In this document: piece by piece, positions 37,212 to 44,341 of the stretch
Position numbering within the stretch: position 1 is the first letter of the stretch
Layout: every line of letters begins with the position of its first letter
NCBI RefSeq assembly: GCF_007828725.1
Contig: NZ_VIUW01000004.1
Coordinates: forward strand, 1 to 64,000
DNA length: 64,000 nucleotides
Source of the DNA: Marihabitans asiaticum
Lineage (GTDB): Bacteria > Actinomycetota > Actinomycetes > Actinomycetales > Dermatophilaceae
Direction of reading: 5' to 3'
Position numbers and translations under genes: made by a program
Notes under the pieces: model-generated
Told to the model about the DNA's origin: nothing
The model's input: only the letters and a program-made list of their open reading frames with translations
Databases searched by the model: none

Positions 37212-38252
37212 ATGGTCCGTTTCGTCGACGTCGAGCACATCGCCCGCTGGGCGGCCGAGGGCGACCTCGAGCACATCCTGCGCGAGCTCGCCGGGTACAT
37301 CGAGGAGGACTTCCGCCGGTGGGAGCGCTTCGACCTCGTCCCCCGGATCGCGTCGCACTCCACCGACGGCGTCATCGAGCTCATGCCGACCAGCGACGGC
37401 GAGACCTACACCTTCAAGTACGTCAACGGGCACCCGAGCAACCCCGCCCGCGGCTACCAGACGGTGACCGCCATGGGCATGCTCTCCGAGGTGCACAACG
37501 GCTACCCCGCCTTCCTCTCCGAGATGACGCTGCTCACCGCCCTTCGCACCGCCGCGACCTCGGCCGCCGTCGCGCGCCAGCTGGCCCGCCCTGACTCCTC
37601 GGTGATGACCCTCATCGGCACCGGCTGCCAGGCCGAGTTCCAGGCCCTGGCCTTCCGCGCGCTGCTCCGGGTCAACCGGCTGCGGGTGTGGGACGTCGAC
37701 CAGGCCGCGATGGCCAAGCTGGCCGCCAACGTCGAGCCGCTCGGCTTCGAAGTCGTCGTGTGCAGCAGCGGCGCCGAAGCGGTCCAGGGCGCCGACATCA
37801 TCACCACGTGCACGGCGGACAAGGCCTACGCGACCGTCCTCACCGACGACATGGTCGCCGACGGGGTGCACATCAACGCGATCGGCGGCGACTGCCCCGG
37901 CAAGACCGAGCTCGACGCGCGAATCCTTGAGCGCGGCGACGTCTTCGTCGAGCTGCCCGAGCAGACCCGCATCGAGGGCGAGATCCAGCAGATGCCGGCC
38001 GACTTCCCGGTCACCGAGCTGTGGCAGGTCTTCGTCGGCGACGCCGCCGGGCGCCGCGACGCCGAGCAGATCACGATCTTCGACTCGGTGGGCTTCGCGA
38101 TCGAGGACTTCTCCGCCCTTCGCTACCTGCGTGACGCGGTCGCCAAGAGCGGTCACTTCACCGAGATCGACCTCATCGCCGACCCGCAGAACCCCAAGGA
38201 CCTCTTCTCTCTCGTCCGTGCCGCCACCCCGGCGCTGACCTCGGTGGGCTGA
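37212..38252 (+). CDS. ocd: Ornithine cyclodeaminase
   Basis: Converts ornithine to proline and ammonia with bound NAD. The product is 346 aa from MVRFVDVEHIARWAAEG; the longer frame to 37152 is leader. Motifs: FKYVNGHPSNPARGYQTVTA (substrate region), LIGTGCQAEFQALAF (Rossmann loop), GGDCPGKTELDARIL. The next gene, ctlX, starts 2 bp after the stop. Together they suggest arginine or citrulline to ornithine to proline flow. Confidence 0.92.
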   Translation: MVRFVDVEHIARWAAEGDLEHILRELAGYIEEDFRRWERFDLVPRIASHSTDGVIELMPTSDGETYTFKYVNGHPSNPARGYQTVTAMGMLSEVHNGYPAFLSEMTLLTALRTAATSAAVARQLARPDSSVMTLIGTGCQAEFQALAFRALLRVNRLRVWDVDQAAMAKLAANVEPLGFEVVVCSSGAEAVQGADIITTCTADKAYATVLTDDMVADGVHINAIGGDCPGKTELDARILERGDVFVELPEQTRIEGEIQQMPADFPVTELWQVFVGDAAGRRDAEQITIFDSVGFAIEDFSALRYLRDAVAKSGHFTEIDLIADPQNPKDLFSLVRAATPALTSVG

Positions 38253-38254
38253 GG

Positions 38255-39220
38255 GTGTCGGTCCAGGCACCGGGGGCGGTCGTCATGGTCCGCCCGCACC
38301 ACTTCACGCCCAACCCCGCGACCGCCGCGGACAACCGCTTCCAGTCCCTCGACCCGAGCCGGGAGGACGCGCGGATCGCCGCCGACGCCTACGACGAGGT
38401 GAGCGCGGCTGCCGCCGCGTTGATGGGCGAAGGGGTGAGAGTCCACCTCTTCGATGACGAGGACCCGGCGCGCTGCGACAGCGTCTTCCCGAACAACTGG
38501 TTCTCGACGCATGCCGGGGGCCGCGTCGCGGTCTACCCGATGTACTCCCCCAGCCGGCGGACCGAGCGGCGCGGGGACATCCTCGAGATGCTCAAGGGCG
38601 CCTACCGGGTGCACGAGGTCGTCGACTACTCCGGGCTCGAGCACGACGACGCCTACCTCGAGGGGACCGGCGCCATGGTGCTCGACCACGTCGGCCGGGT
38701 CGCCTACGCGGCGCGCTCGCACCGGACCAACCCGATGGTCCTCGAGCGCTTCTGCGCCCAGTTCGGGTACGACCCGATGGTCTTCGACGCGTGCGACGAG
38801 AGCGGCGAGGCGATCTACCACACCAACGTCATGATGGCGATCGGCACCGGGTACGCGCTCGTCGCGCTGGAGCTGGTGCGCAGCCCGACGCGAAGGGGGC
38901 AGGTGCGTGACGCGCTCGCGGCGACCGGGCGGGAGGTGCTGGAGCTGACCGCCGAGCAGGTGCGCGAGTTCGCCGGCAACGCGATCGAGCTCACCACGCC
39001 GACCGGCCGGGTGCTTGCGCTCTCCGAGCGCGCGGCGGCCTCGCTCACGCCGCAGCAGCGCGAGGTGGTCGAGGACAGCTGCCGGCTGCTGCCGCTGCGG
39101 GTGCCGACGATCGAGCTCGCTGGTGGGTCGGTGCGGTGCATGCTCGCCGGGGTGCACCTGACGCCTCGGGCTACCACCCCGGTCCCCGAGGTGCGACGAG
39201 CTCTGCGGGCGGTGCCCTGA
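38255..39220 (+). CDS. ctlX: CtlX-type citrulline/arginine-family amidinohydrolase
   Basis: A guanidine-modifying superfamily enzyme, 321 aa from a GTG. Motifs: MVRPHHFTPNPATAADNRFQ, DSVFPNNWFSTH, EGTGAMVLDH, catalytic His in YHTNVMMAIG and Cys in GGSVRCMLAGVHL. The family was named from its clustering with citrulline metabolism genes. It directly follows ocd, so ornithine supply is the probable role. It ends just before two bidirectional hairpins. Confidence 0.9.
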   Translation: MSVQAPGAVVMVRPHHFTPNPATAADNRFQSLDPSREDARIAADAYDEVSAAAAALMGEGVRVHLFDDEDPARCDSVFPNNWFSTHAGGRVAVYPMYSPSRRTERRGDILEMLKGAYRVHEVVDYSGLEHDDAYLEGTGAMVLDHVGRVAYAARSHRTNPMVLERFCAQFGYDPMVFDACDESGEAIYHTNVMMAIGTGYALVALELVRSPTRRGQVRDALAATGREVLELTAEQVREFAGNAIELTTPTGRVLALSERAAASLTPQQREVVEDSCRLLPLRVPTIELAGGSVRCMLAGVHLTPRATTPVPEVRRALRAVP

Positions 39221-39283
39221 GGCGCGAGGAGCCTCGACGGGACTGACGGGACCCGACGGGACCGCTCCACCCGCCGCCTTGAG

Positions 39284-39308
39284 CGTTGCCCCAGCATCTG
39301 GGGCAACG
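39284..39308. terminator. Hairpin 1 between ctlX and the vapC remnant
   Basis: CGTTGCCCCAG-CAT-CTGGGGCAACG is a perfect 11-bp stem 63 bp after the ctlX stop. Confidence 0.65.
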
Positions 39309-39318
39309 TCCAAGCGCA

Positions 39319-39358
39319 CGTCGCCGCACCGCCCGCGATCCCGGGCGGTGCGGCGACG
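39319..39358. terminator. Hairpin 2 between ctlX and the vapC remnant
   Basis: A perfect 17-bp stem with a 6-nt loop; arms begin CGTCGCCGCACC and end GGTGCGGCGACG. It starts 10 bp from hairpin 1. It lies inside the extended vapC frame, which shows that vapC has lost its normal end. Confidence 0.7.
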
Positions 39359-39685
39359 CTTCAAGCCGGGCGACACCCGCGATGAGCAGGTCATAGCCGT
39401 CGATCGGCGTACCGGTCGTTGCGAGAGAGGCCCGGATCTCGCCCGCGTGCTCGGCGGCGTCGGCATCGAGGTCGAGGACAACGACGAAGGGGGTGAACTC
39501 GCGGATCGCCCGTCGGTTGCGCGCCGGATCAGTCGACTGCGCGGCGCCGTAGACCAGCTCGCTCAGGGTGACGGTCGTGATGGCGAGGCGACCGGCCTCC
39601 TCCGTCATCTTGCGGCGCAGAGTCGGGCTGGCCCGGCCACGGAGGACGTCGATGACGACATCGGTGTCGAGCAGGTACGCCACGG

Positions 39686-39844
39686 TCACAGCGCGGCCCG
39701 CTCCTGCGCCTCGGGCTGCTCGCGCTCGCTCATGAAGTCTGCTGTCACGGTCACTCCGTGCTCGAACCAGAAGTCGATGCCGCGACCGACCGGGACGATG
39801 ACTCGGGCATCACCCACGGCGACTATGTCGACCTCGCGGACGTC
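39686..39844 (-). pseudogene. vapB: vapB antitoxin, 3' half (split by the insertion)
   Basis: Fifty-two codons in frame with no start: DVREVDIVAVGDARVIVPVG, then FWFEHGVTVTADFMSERE, then stop overlapping the vapC start. This is the C-terminal part of a VapB. The missing N-terminal 25 codons lie 6.9 kb away at 46714-46788 on the same strand. Joining the halves gives a 76-77 aa protein, the normal VapB length, in frame. Confidence 0.85.
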
Positions 39845-39858
39845 GTGGTCACCGAGAC
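39845..39858 (-). repeat. Cassette junction J0 (terminal, next to vapB)
   Basis: Plus-strand GTGGTCACCGAGAC. It supplies the stop of the 39849 ORF (TCTCGGTGA, Ser-Arg-stop). The GTG would start the next cassette, but vapB sequence follows immediately. Confidence 0.8.
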
Positions 39859-40076
39859 GACCCGCCGAACAGCCGCTCGAGCGGCGCCGGCCAGTCCGGC
39901 CAGCGCCCGAGAAATGCCGCCTTGGTCAGCGGCAGCTGATCTGATGCAGACGCCTGGCACTCACACCCGGTCTCAGCGCACGCCAAGAGCGTGGTCCCAG
40001 GGGCGGGTGAGCGGTGCAGCGCCCCTGGGTGGCCGCACAGCCGGCACACAGTGCCGTAGGGCCGTTGAGTCGTCAT
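39849..40076 (-). CDS. Cassette ORF: small Cys-rich protein
   Basis: The product is 75 aa from the ATG at 40076. The N-terminal half carries VCRLCGHPGALHRS and LACAETGCECQ, a Cys/His set that could bind zinc; the C-terminal half ends LERLFGGSSR. The ATG overlaps the stop of an 8-codon leader that starts at junction J1. The stop is formed by junction J0. No family recognised. It is the last cassette before the vapB boundary. Confidence 0.7.
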   Translation of the reverse strand: MTTQRPYGTVCRLCGHPGALHRSPAPGTTLLACAETGCECQASASDQLPLTKAAFLGRWPDWPAPLERLFGGSSR

Positions 40077-40099
40077 CTCGTACCCTTCGTGGTGGTCAC
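40073..40099 (-). other. 8-codon leader ORF from junction J1
   Basis: GTG ACC ACC ACG AAG GGT ACG AGA TGA starts at the J1 GTG. Its TGA overlaps the ATG of the 40076 ORF, so it can couple translation from the junction ribosome site to a cassette whose own start lies further in. Confidence 0.55.
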
Positions 40100-40105
40100 T
40101 GAGAC
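40092..40105 (-). repeat. Cassette junction J1
   Basis: Plus-strand GTGGTCACTGAGAC, the consensus. In the sense direction GGAGG lies 7 nt before the GTG. It closes the 40096 ORF with Ser-Gln-stop. Confidence 0.88.
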
Positions 40106-40539
40106 GCCTCCGTTCGCGGTCGACGGCGTGGCGCCAAGTGCGCGACGAGGAGCGTACGGAGCTCTTCACCGCGTCTGGTGAACTCGCTCGGCTCCATCTC
40201 ACCAAACGGCTCCAGCCCATCGAAGTAGGCCGATGCCTCCGCAACGGCCAGCCTCGCGCTAGCAATCGATTCAAAGTAGACGCGCAGGCCCTTGAGGGTC
40301 ACCTCCCGGCTCAAGTCACGAAGGTCCCCAGTCGTCAAAGCGTCCAGCCCCGTCGCACCGACTCTCGCATCAGTGGCGAATTGTGTGCTGACCTGCATCG
40401 CCGCTACCGCCGCGATCGCAGCGCGCAGGACGTCCTGCGCCTTGTCATGGCTCCGCTGACGGACGTTGAGCCAGTAGGTCAAGGCCGCGCCTGCAAGCAC
40501 CGAGACGAACGGAAGTAGGGCCGCAACAGCCGTGGTCAC
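40096..40539 (-). CDS. Cassette ORF: single-TM protein
   Basis: The product is 147 aa, starting at the junction J2 GTG and ending Ser-Gln-stop at J1. One N-terminal TM helix (AALLPFVSVLAGAALTYWLN) is followed by VRQRSHDKAQDVL and a mostly helical cytoplasmic domain to the end. The TM-then-LNxRQ layout recurs in the cassettes at 45601-46010 and 43766. No family recognised. It overlaps the upstream DUF4145 gene by GTGA. Confidence 0.75.
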   Translation of the reverse strand: MTTAVAALLPFVSVLAGAALTYWLNVRQRSHDKAQDVLRAAIAAVAAMQVSTQFATDARVGATGLDALTTGDLRDLSREVTLKGLRVYFESIASARLAVAEASAYFDGLEPFGEMEPSEFTRRGEELRTLLVAHLAPRRRPRTEASQ

Positions 40540-40545
40540 TGAGAC
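40532..40545 (-). repeat. Cassette junction J2
   Basis: Plus-strand GTGGTCACTGAGAC, identical to J1, J4 and J7. AGGAG precedes it in the sense direction. It closes the DUF4145 ORF with Glu-Ser-Gln-stop and opens the 40539 ORF. Confidence 0.88.
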
Positions 40546-41192
40546 TCCTCATCACTAACGGGTACACCTTGCTCTCGCATCATGTTGTCGAGGGCGTAGG
40601 CGAGGGTCAGGAGCTGCTGGGTGAACGCACCTACCGCTTCGGCGTCGCCCTTCGTAAGTGGGTTGATCTCGTGGGTCGCTTCGTTCCCGACGTCCTTGAT
40701 GCGGTCGACCCAGCTGAGCATCGACCTGGTGATGACACCTTCGCTCTCTAGGTGATCGACGCACTCCTTGAAGCTAGGTGCGCGCCCCTTGTCGTTGCGG
40801 GGGGAAAGACCCTTGTCGACGGCGACATGTAAAAGGAGTTTGCGGCAGAGCATCACCGCGGCGGTGTAAGCGGACGCGCCGAAACAGGTTCGCGCCTCAT
40901 CCCAGATGCGCTCGTCCGCCTCGGGAAGTCCCTCGACCCGCGCGAATGGGCGGACGGGGGGATACACCGCGCTCCCCCTAGCCAACGCCCCATCGCCACA
41001 AGCAGCGCATCTCAGCCACCGCACGCTGTCGGTGTCCACGACTGACCTTCCCTGCACCGCCTTCGTGAGCGCCGCTACACGAACCATCCTGGCTGCCCCG
41101 CAGTGCGGGCATCTGACGTCATCCCAAGCCTGCGAGCTGGAGGCGTCCCAGCTTCTCCCCAGCTGCCCCAGGCCGTCGCTGATCCCGCTCAC
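40536..41192 (-). CDS. Cassette ORF: zinc-ribbon DUF4145 domain protein
   Basis: The product is 218 aa from the GTG at 41192. A zinc ribbon is formed by CPHCG (about 27-31) and CAACG (about 58-62). A helical DUF4145 domain follows: WDEARTCFGASAYTAAVMLC, RKLLLHVAVDKG, then DRIKDVGNEATHEI and FTQQLLTLAYAL. DUF4145 is common in restriction and other defence proteins, so a defence role is plausible but not shown. Its start overlaps a 19-residue leader derived from a recombinase 3' end. The stop comes from junction J2. Confidence 0.82.
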   Translation of the reverse strand: MSGISDGLGQLGRSWDASSSQAWDDVRCPHCGAARMVRVAALTKAVQGRSVVDTDSVRWLRCAACGDGALARGSAVYPPVRPFARVEGLPEADERIWDEARTCFGASAYTAAVMLCRKLLLHVAVDKGLSPRNDKGRAPSFKECVDHLESEGVITRSMLSWVDRIKDVGNEATHEINPLTKGDAEAVGAFTQQLLTLAYALDNMMREQGVPVSDEESQ

Positions 41193-41248
41193 TTGCCCTC
41201 TGCCTCCTGCGCCCGAGCGCGCTTGATCGTGCGGTACACGGTGGTCAC
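41189..41248 (-). other. 19-codon leader ORF, remnant of a recombinase C-terminus
   Basis: Starts at the J3 GTG and reads VTTVYRTIKRARAQEAEGK, then TGA overlapping the DUF4145 GTG. TTVYRTIKRA matches the end of the resident recombinase (ATVYRTVKRA). Junction J3 thus sits in what was the recognition-helix coding region of a related recombinase gene. Confidence 0.75.
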
Positions 41249-41254
41249 TGCGAC
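41241..41254 (-). repeat. Cassette junction J3
   Basis: Plus-strand GTGGTCACTGCGAC, one mismatch from consensus. GAGGTG precedes it in the sense direction. The upstream ORF stops 24 bp before its GTG rather than inside the site. Confidence 0.85.
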
Positions 41255-41271
41255 ACCTCGTTTGATTTCCC

Positions 41272-41871
41272 TCAGCAGAATGTCCATGTGTGGTCACCCA
41301 CCGACTCGGGCGTCGCGGGGAACCCGTCCGGCCCCTGCCTCTCGTAGGTCATCCTGACCTCGTCAGGGAACAGGGCAAGCAGCCGTTCGTGCGTAGAGCG
41401 CACGAGACTGGCAGGCGCGTCGGGGGCAAGGACCAACGTCCAAGCCTCCAGCCCGAACTGCTCCACACCCGTGATGTAGAACGCAACGTCGAGGTGCGTC
41501 GTGGTGCCCGCCGCCCGGGCCTCGTTCGCGAGCTGGAGGATCCCCGTGGTTGGCCACTCGTCATCGAGGGCGGTGAGGTCATCCCGGGTAGCCAGGGCGT
41601 GCGACCACGCGGTATCAGCTGAGTACTCCCGGAAGACCTGCTCCCGGTAATCGGCCGACGGTGCCTCGGGCCCGGAGACGTCTCGATCCCCCACAAGATC
41701 CTGAACCCACTGGGGCAGGTCCCCACCACGGACCGTGTAATGCGCGCCGTGGCAATGGACGCGAGAGCATGCTCCGGTCTCGCGGAGGCCTCTCTGCTCG
41801 ATCCGCTCCAAGTAGTCCGGCCAGCCCTCGCGCCGCCACCTCTTGATGAAGTCGAACATTGTCGTGGTCAC
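41272..41871 (-). CDS. Cassette ORF: protein of unknown function
   Basis: The product is 199 aa from the J4 GTG (VTTTMFDFIKRWRREGWPDY); the ATG four codons in is an alternative. It has CSRVHCHGAHY near the N-terminus and a soluble alpha/beta composition; no TM helix. Similarity to a known family is not recognised. It ends HTWTFC and is one of two array ORFs that do not use the Ser-Gln-stop of the junction. It overlaps the 41868 ORF by GTGA. Confidence 0.7.
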   Translation of the reverse strand: MTTTMFDFIKRWRREGWPDYLERIEQRGLRETGACSRVHCHGAHYTVRGGDLPQWVQDLVGDRDVSGPEAPSADYREQVFREYSADTAWSHALATRDDLTALDDEWPTTGILQLANEARAAGTTTHLDVAFYITGVEQFGLEAWTLVLAPDAPASLVRSTHERLLALFPDEVRMTYERQGPDGFPATPESVGDHTWTFC

Positions 41872-41877
41872 TGAGAC
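41864..41877 (-). repeat. Cassette junction J4
   Basis: Plus-strand GTGGTCACTGAGAC. GGGAGGATGA precedes it in the sense direction. It closes the 41868 ORF with Glu-Ser-Gln-stop. Confidence 0.88.
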
Positions 41878-42047
41878 TCATCCTCCCGATGCCCTTGCTT
41901 CGCAGCGGCAATGTCCTCGTCGGTGTGAGTGGCAGTCATCTGCTTCATGCCCGGGCGGTATCCCGGTTGCGAGTGAAGCCACTCCCGCGCTTCCTCGGTG
42001 AGGCGAGCCTCGTCTGCCGCGCCGCGGCTCTCGCTGCCCTGCCCCAT
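41868..42047 (-). CDS. Cassette ORF: small acidic/helical protein
   Basis: The product is 59 aa from an ATG with GGGAGAGG before it. It reads EEAREWLHSQPGYRPGMKQM in the middle and ends GHREDESQ at junction J4. Its 5' side abuts a truncated SDR gene on the opposite strand rather than another junction, so this is where the array is interrupted. No family recognised. Confidence 0.6.
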   Translation of the reverse strand: MGQGSESRGAADEARLTEEAREWLHSQPGYRPGMKQMTATHTDEDIAAAKQGHREDESQ

Positions 42048-42387
42048 GCCCTCTCCCTTCGTCGTCGTCGGCGTCACCCCCGGGTGGTTGCGATCAGAGG
42101 CGGTGCTCGAGGCCTTCGAGGTGACCGAGGCGACGTGGACCGAGGCGGCCGAGCGCATCCCCGGCTTCGGCGCCTCGGAGACGCCGGCCTATGTGGCACG
42201 CGGGGTCGCCGCCCTCGCGGCCGACCCCGGGGTCGCTCGACACCACGGCGCGGTGCTCACCGCGCGCCAGCTCTCCGACGAGTACGGGGTGACGGACGTC
42301 GACGGGTCGCGACCTGACTGCTGGGGCCTCATTCGCGACCTCGGCTGGGAGGACCAGCCCCTCGGCGTCATCGACGACTACCGCTGA
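42046..42387 (+). pseudogene. 3' fragment of a short-chain dehydrogenase gene
   Basis: About 113 codons: PSPFVVVGVTPGWLRSEAVL, ETPAYVARGVAALAADPGV, LTARQLSDEYGVTDVDGSRP. This is the C-terminal part of an SDR of the type with a TPGW loop after the active site. The nucleotide-binding and catalytic parts are absent; the homologous reading starts abruptly near 42050. It is the only plus-strand gene in the insertion and marks a deletion or capture boundary. Confidence 0.8.
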
Positions 42388-42399
42388 GCCCGGGGCGAC

Positions 42400-43011
42400 C
42401 TACAGGGTGCCCAGCCCCGGCACGAACCGCCCCACCCGCTCGGCGTAGTCGCGGAAGTCCTGACCGTGGACCCGGAGCAGGTAGGGCTCCTCGACGAACC
42501 GGACCTGCAACTCCACGCCGATGGTCAGAGCGATGACCGCGGCCAGCGTCACCGGGTTGGGGACCATGACGAGGACGCCGATCATCGCCAACCCCATGGC
42601 GGTGAAGATCGGGTTGCGCACGAGGGCGAAGGGACCGCGAGTCACCAGGGCCGTCTCCTCGCTGGGGTCGACACCGATCCGCCACGAGGCGCCCATCGCC
42701 TGCTGGGACGCGATGACCAGCGCGAGACCGGCGAGGGCCACGACGAGCCCAACCCACCAGGCCACCCCCGGTTCGAGCGTCGACGCGGGTGCCACCAACG
42801 CGAGGACAGGCCCGACGAGGCCGAGGAGCACCGCGACGGCGAAGAGTGCGCCACCCCACCGTCCGGCACCGGCCTCGGAGGCGACGCGACGGATCCCGGT
42901 GTCGCCGGTCCTGCGGTACTGCTGCCAGGTTCGCGCGCCGAAGGCCAGGAGCAGGCCGACGACGTAGACGCCGAGCGCGACGATGGCACCGACCTCGACA
43001 GAGGGGGTCAC
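42400..43011 (-). CDS. Isoprenylcysteine carboxyl methyltransferase-family membrane protein
   Basis: The product is 203 aa from a GTG that overlaps the arsR stop (GTGA). It has about five hydrophobic segments and the ICMT/PEMT-type C-terminal block: TRGPFALVRNPIFTAMGLAM (cofactor region) and FVEEPYLLRVHGQDFRDYAE. This family methylates small thiols or lipids; the substrate is unknown. It is cotranscribed with the ArsR-type regulator, a unit different in style from the surrounding cassettes. Confidence 0.85.
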   Translation of the reverse strand: MTPSVEVGAIVALGVYVVGLLLAFGARTWQQYRRTGDTGIRRVASEAGAGRWGGALFAVAVLLGLVGPVLALVAPASTLEPGVAWWVGLVVALAGLALVIASQQAMGASWRIGVDPSEETALVTRGPFALVRNPIFTAMGLAMIGVLVMVPNPVTLAAVIALTIGVELQVRFVEEPYLLRVHGQDFRDYAERVGRFVPGLGTL

Positions 43012-43373
43012 GACGCGCCCTCGCGGTCGAGGTGGTCGTCGAGCGTCAGGGTCGCCCCCGCAGCCGCGAGGAGCGCATCAGCACTGCCGAGCAGCTCAGC
43101 GAGGCGCTCAGGATCAGCGAGCGCGAACCACGAGGACCTCCCTTCGGGTCGGACCGTGACCAGACCACAGTCCCGCAGGCAGGCCAGATGCACGCTGACG
43201 GTCGACTGGGCGAGGTGCATGTGGTCGACGAGGTCGCGGACCCGGTGCTCGCCCGTCGCCAGGTGATCGAGCAGCGCCAGCCGGGTCGGCTCGGACAACG
43301 CGTGGAAGAGCGCAGCGAAGGCCCCCCGTGCCTCGGCGCCGGCCAGCGCGCCACCTTCTTCATTGATCGTCAT
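43008..43373 (-). CDS. ArsR-family transcriptional regulator
   Basis: The product is 121 aa. The winged helix-turn-helix is ALFHALSEPTRLALLDHLAT, HLAQSTVSVHLACLRDCGLV and RPEGRSSWFAL. No Cys metal site of the CVC type is seen, so the signal may not be a metal. It is the first gene of a two-gene unit with the methyltransferase, and a palindrome overlaps its start. Confidence 0.88.
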   Translation of the reverse strand: MTINEEGGALAGAEARGAFAALFHALSEPTRLALLDHLATGEHRVRDLVDHMHLAQSTVSVHLACLRDCGLVTVRPEGRSSWFALADPERLAELLGSADALLAAAGATLTLDDHLDREGAS

Positions 43374-43381
43374 TTAACGAT
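43366..43381. promoter_or_regulatory. Palindrome at the arsR start, candidate operator
   Basis: ATCGT-CATTTA-ACGAT, a 5-bp inverted repeat with AT-rich centre overlapping the ArsR ATG. The position fits autorepression. Confidence 0.5.
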
Positions 43382-43393
43382 GATATCCCACTG

Positions 43394-43684
43394 TCACGAT
43401 GAAAGTTGGGTTGGGGCACGACGAAGGCCCCGCCACGCGATGCGTGACGGGGCCTTCGGGTTTCGAGGCATCGGCCGCTGACGGCCTCTCTCCTCAACCC
43501 ACGGTGGTACTGGCGACGTCACATATTCGAACTGCACGAATAGCTCGTGCTCGCGAGCATCCGAGGCCGTTAAGCCCTGCCAGTTCCGCTCCCCACAAGT
43601 CCAGTGACCGCGAGGCCGAAGTAGGTCATGCCAGCCGCCCAACGGCCGACCACTCGAGGCCGTCGCTGGACCCGCCGCAGTCAC
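43394..43684 (-). CDS. Doubtful cassette ORF downstream of junction J5
   Basis: A 96-codon frame from the J5 GTG (VTAAGPATASSGRPLGGWHD). Its last third crosses a strong terminator hairpin (43422-43458), which real coding sequence would rarely do, so the C-terminus at least is not meaningful. No family recognised. It may be the relic of a shorter cassette. Confidence 0.3.
   Translation of the reverse strand: MTAAGPATASSGRPLGGWHDLLRPRGHWTCGERNWQGLTASDAREHELFVQFEYVTSPVPPWVEERGRQRPMPRNPKAPSRIAWRGLRRAPTQLSS
43422..43458 (-). terminator. Terminator at the end of the recombinase-proximal cassette segment
   Basis: A 17-bp stem with one mismatch and a 3-nt loop; arms CGAAGGCCCCGCCACGC and GCGTGACGGGGCCTTCG. 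It separates the cassette run (46.0-43.7 kb) from the arsR unit. Confidence 0.75.
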
Positions 43685-43690
43685 CGAGAC
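43677..43690 (-). repeat. Cassette junction J5
   Basis: Plus-strand GCAGTCACCGAGAC, three differences from consensus. It closes the short 43681 ORF with Gly-Ser-Arg-stop. GGGAGG precedes it. Confidence 0.7.
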
Positions 43691-43731
43691 CCTCCCTCAT
43701 CTTCTTCGCTCCGGTCGATGGTGCGGTACAT
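43681..43731 (-). other. 16-codon relict with recombinase-end similarity
   Basis: ATG TAC CGC ACC ATC GAC..., reading MYRTIDRSEEDEGGSR. With the codons before it (HRATMYRTIDRS) it parallels the recombinase end SRATVYRTVKRA. A second case of recombinase 3' sequence sitting next to a junction. Confidence 0.55.
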
Positions 43732-43740
43732 CGTTGCTCG

Positions 43741-43755
43741 GTGGTCAATTGAGAC
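43741..43755 (-). repeat. Cassette junction J6
   Basis: Plus-strand GTGGTCAATTGAGAC, one base longer than consensus at the core. AGGAGAGG precedes it. The upstream ORF stops about 20 bp earlier. Confidence 0.75.
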
Positions 43756-43765
43756 GCCTCTCCTG

Positions 43766-44341
43766 TCATCGCCGGAGTTCTCCTACATGCTGGCTAAGGG
43801 TCCGGATCGCTCGATCAATGTTGTTCAGTTCATTCCCATCCTCGGACGCACCCTTCCGCGGGCCACCCCAAGCTGCCGGTGAGACCTTCCCAAGGATCCC
43901 GACGTCAAACGCGAACGACTCGTTGAAGGGCTTCCCGCGGTCGTCTTGGTATGCCACAGTGACCGTCACTACTGACGGGGCGCCCGAAAGTTGGCCCGTG
44001 CCCTTGTGCGCGTACTGCCACATGACGCGATGTCTCGTTCCCGGCGGAAACTCGTGCTCGCGCGCAAGGTAAGCCAACAGCGGTTCGGAGATGTGATCGT
44101 CAGGGTCACGAGCGGTCCACGACTTCGGATCAGTTGTGATGCGAACTCGGCGCGCTGCGGAACGCCCGGTGCTGTGGAGGGTGAGGTCCCAAGCTCCGGG
44201 GCCATGAAGACTGGGAACGATGTCCGCCACCACGTAGGGCCGAGCGTCATCGCGCATCTGCCGGCGCAGAAGGTAAACCTGATATGCAGCGATGAGTGCG
44301 GTCATCAGCGCTGCCAGGGAGGTGGCGCCTGCGGTGGTCAC
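43766..44341 (-). CDS. Cassette ORF: single-TM protein with beta-rich domain
   Basis: The product is 191 aa from the J7 GTG. One TM helix (SLAALMTALIAAYQVYLL) is followed by RRQMRDDARPYVV and a beta-sandwich-like domain (WDLTLHSTGRSAARRVRITT, then VVTVTVAYQDDRGKPF). The layout matches the frameshifted cassette at 45601-46010. No catalytic motif is seen. It overlaps the hydrolase cassette by GTGA and ends outside a junction. Confidence 0.75.
   Translation of the reverse strand: MTTAGATSLAALMTALIAAYQVYLLRRQMRDDARPYVVADIVPSLHGPGAWDLTLHSTGRSAARRVRITTDPKSWTARDPDDHISEPLLAYLAREHEFPPGTRHRVMWQYAHKGTGQLSGAPSVVTVTVAYQDDRGKPFNESFAFDVGILGKVSPAAWGGPRKGASEDGNELNNIDRAIRTLSQHVGELRR

Larger units (their letters stand above)
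39171..39689 (-). pseudogene. vapC: VapC-type PIN-domain toxin, C-terminally truncated
   Basis: From the GTG at 39689, overlapping the vapB stop (GTGA), the frame gives a normal VapC start: VAYLLDTDVVIDVLRG, ITTVTLSELVYGA, DADAAEHAGEIRA, PIDGYDLLIAGVAR. PIN acidic residues Asp, Glu and Asp are present in these blocks. Similarity stops at LIAGVARLEAS (about 39365), and the frame then runs through a terminator hairpin into the antisense of ctlX. The last about 25 residues, including the final PIN acidic/Asn block, are missing, so the toxin is probably inactive. It partners the split vapB. Confidence 0.8.

Noticed and set aside
43480-43640. A tRNA or tmRNA end near the terminator, suggested by a GTTCGAA-like string
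   Set aside because: No cloverleaf can be drawn around it and no CCA-proximal stem pairs.
43394-43684. Secure cassette gene at J5
   Set aside because: The frame passes through a strong terminator and shows no family pattern; kept only as a low-confidence entry.
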